Made by a program: the position numbers and the translations under genes. From contig JAWKQB010000003.1 of assembly GCA_041390365.1 (NCBI GenBank), positions 1,108,181-1,172,180 on the forward strand: a DNA stretch of 64,000 nt. Direction: 5' to 3'. This DNA is from Syntrophotaleaceae bacterium. GTDB taxonomy: Bacteria > Desulfobacterota > Desulfuromonadia > Desulfuromonadales > Syntrophotaleaceae. Positions 63,860-64,000 of the stretch are shown here, one piece after another (the stretch's first letter is position 1; each line of letters starts with the position of its first letter). The notes under the pieces are model-generated. The model was not told where the DNA came from and searched no databases. It worked only from the letters and a program-made list of their open reading frames with translations.

Positions 63860-64000
63860 GTCGCCCCCCGTGCGGGGGCGTGGATTGAAACGCCGTTGGT
63901 GCGCCAGCTATTCCCCAGAATCCCGTCGCCCCCCGTGCGGGGGCGTGGATTGAAACAAGAAAGCAGTTTGGCCTCAAGCTCGGAAAGTTGTCGCCCCCCG
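63860..64000 (+). CRISPR. Type I-C CRISPR array, start only (three repeats seen)
   Basis: The 32-nt repeats begin GTCGCCCCCCGTGCGGGG and end TGGATTGAAAC, at 63860-63891, 63925-63956 and 63990 to the window end (truncated). Both visible spacers are 33 nt. The repeat has a 7-bp stem CGCCCCC/GGGGGCG with a 5-nt loop. The final 11 nt form the expected 5' handle left by Cas5c cleavage. The array continues beyond the window. Confidence 0.97.

Overview
The window (about 60% G+C) looks like a chromosomal segment of a Gram-negative anaerobe, most likely a deltaproteobacterium of the Desulfuromonas/Geobacter group (Desulfuromonadia). This is inferred from a short MetH lacking the reactivation domain, a 2-hydroxyacyl-CoA dehydratase-type enzyme with its ATP-dependent activator, a small dihaem cytochrome, an RCKP-type rubredoxin-like protein, a cyclic-dinucleotide (GEMM-I) riboswitch and AgmX/Glt-like envelope motor genes. 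No rRNA, tRNA, prophage or intact insertion sequence was found.

Layout. 1-3.7 kb: end of a radical SAM/SPASM protein, then srkA and an S4 RNA-binding protein on the minus strand, a YaiI-like protein, murB and a ubiquitin-like Mut7-C protein. 4.0-33.8 kb: the main feature, a co-directional ~30 kb cluster. It begins with a possible sigma-54 promoter, a GEMM-I aptamer and a strong intrinsic terminator. It then encodes a ~4350-residue DUF11-repeat surface protein, a 1712-residue outer-membrane protein with three OmpA-like modules and a beta-barrel, small periplasmic proteins, TPR proteins (two lipoproteins, one with a LysM domain), an ExbB/TolQ-like and two ExbD/TolR-like motor proteins, a TonB-like AgmX/PglI protein and a multipass membrane protein. 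My reading is a c-di-GMP-gated, proton-motive-force-powered machine for exporting, displaying or moving a giant adhesin, related in parts to the Myxococcus Agl/Glt apparatus.

33.8-47 kb: mixed metabolic and envelope genes: a PLP enzyme of the Cys/Met family, an outer-membrane barrel, an ABC-F ATPase, a DUF4105 protein, a dienelactone hydrolase, tiny zinc/iron-binding proteins, a MYG1-like protein and an OprF-like OmpA protein. A minus-strand cluster holds a membrane protein, a dehydratase, its activase and a dihaem cytochrome. 47-55 kb: murI, a GerMN lipoprotein-like gene, metH, a conserved small protein, a split transketolase and a sigma-54 enhancer-binding regulator with an Asp-to-Glu change at the receiver phosphorylation site and GAFTDA instead of GAFTGA.

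55-64 kb: a type I-C CRISPR-Cas locus (cas3-cas5c-cas8c-cas7c-X-cas4-cas1-cas2-array). The extra gene X encodes a HEAT-repeat/zinc-finger/PD-(D/E)XK-like nuclease fusion between the interference and adaptation modules. A promoter followed by an intrinsic-terminator-like hairpin precedes cas3. The array starts at 63860 with 32-nt repeats and 33-nt spacers and runs off the end of the window.
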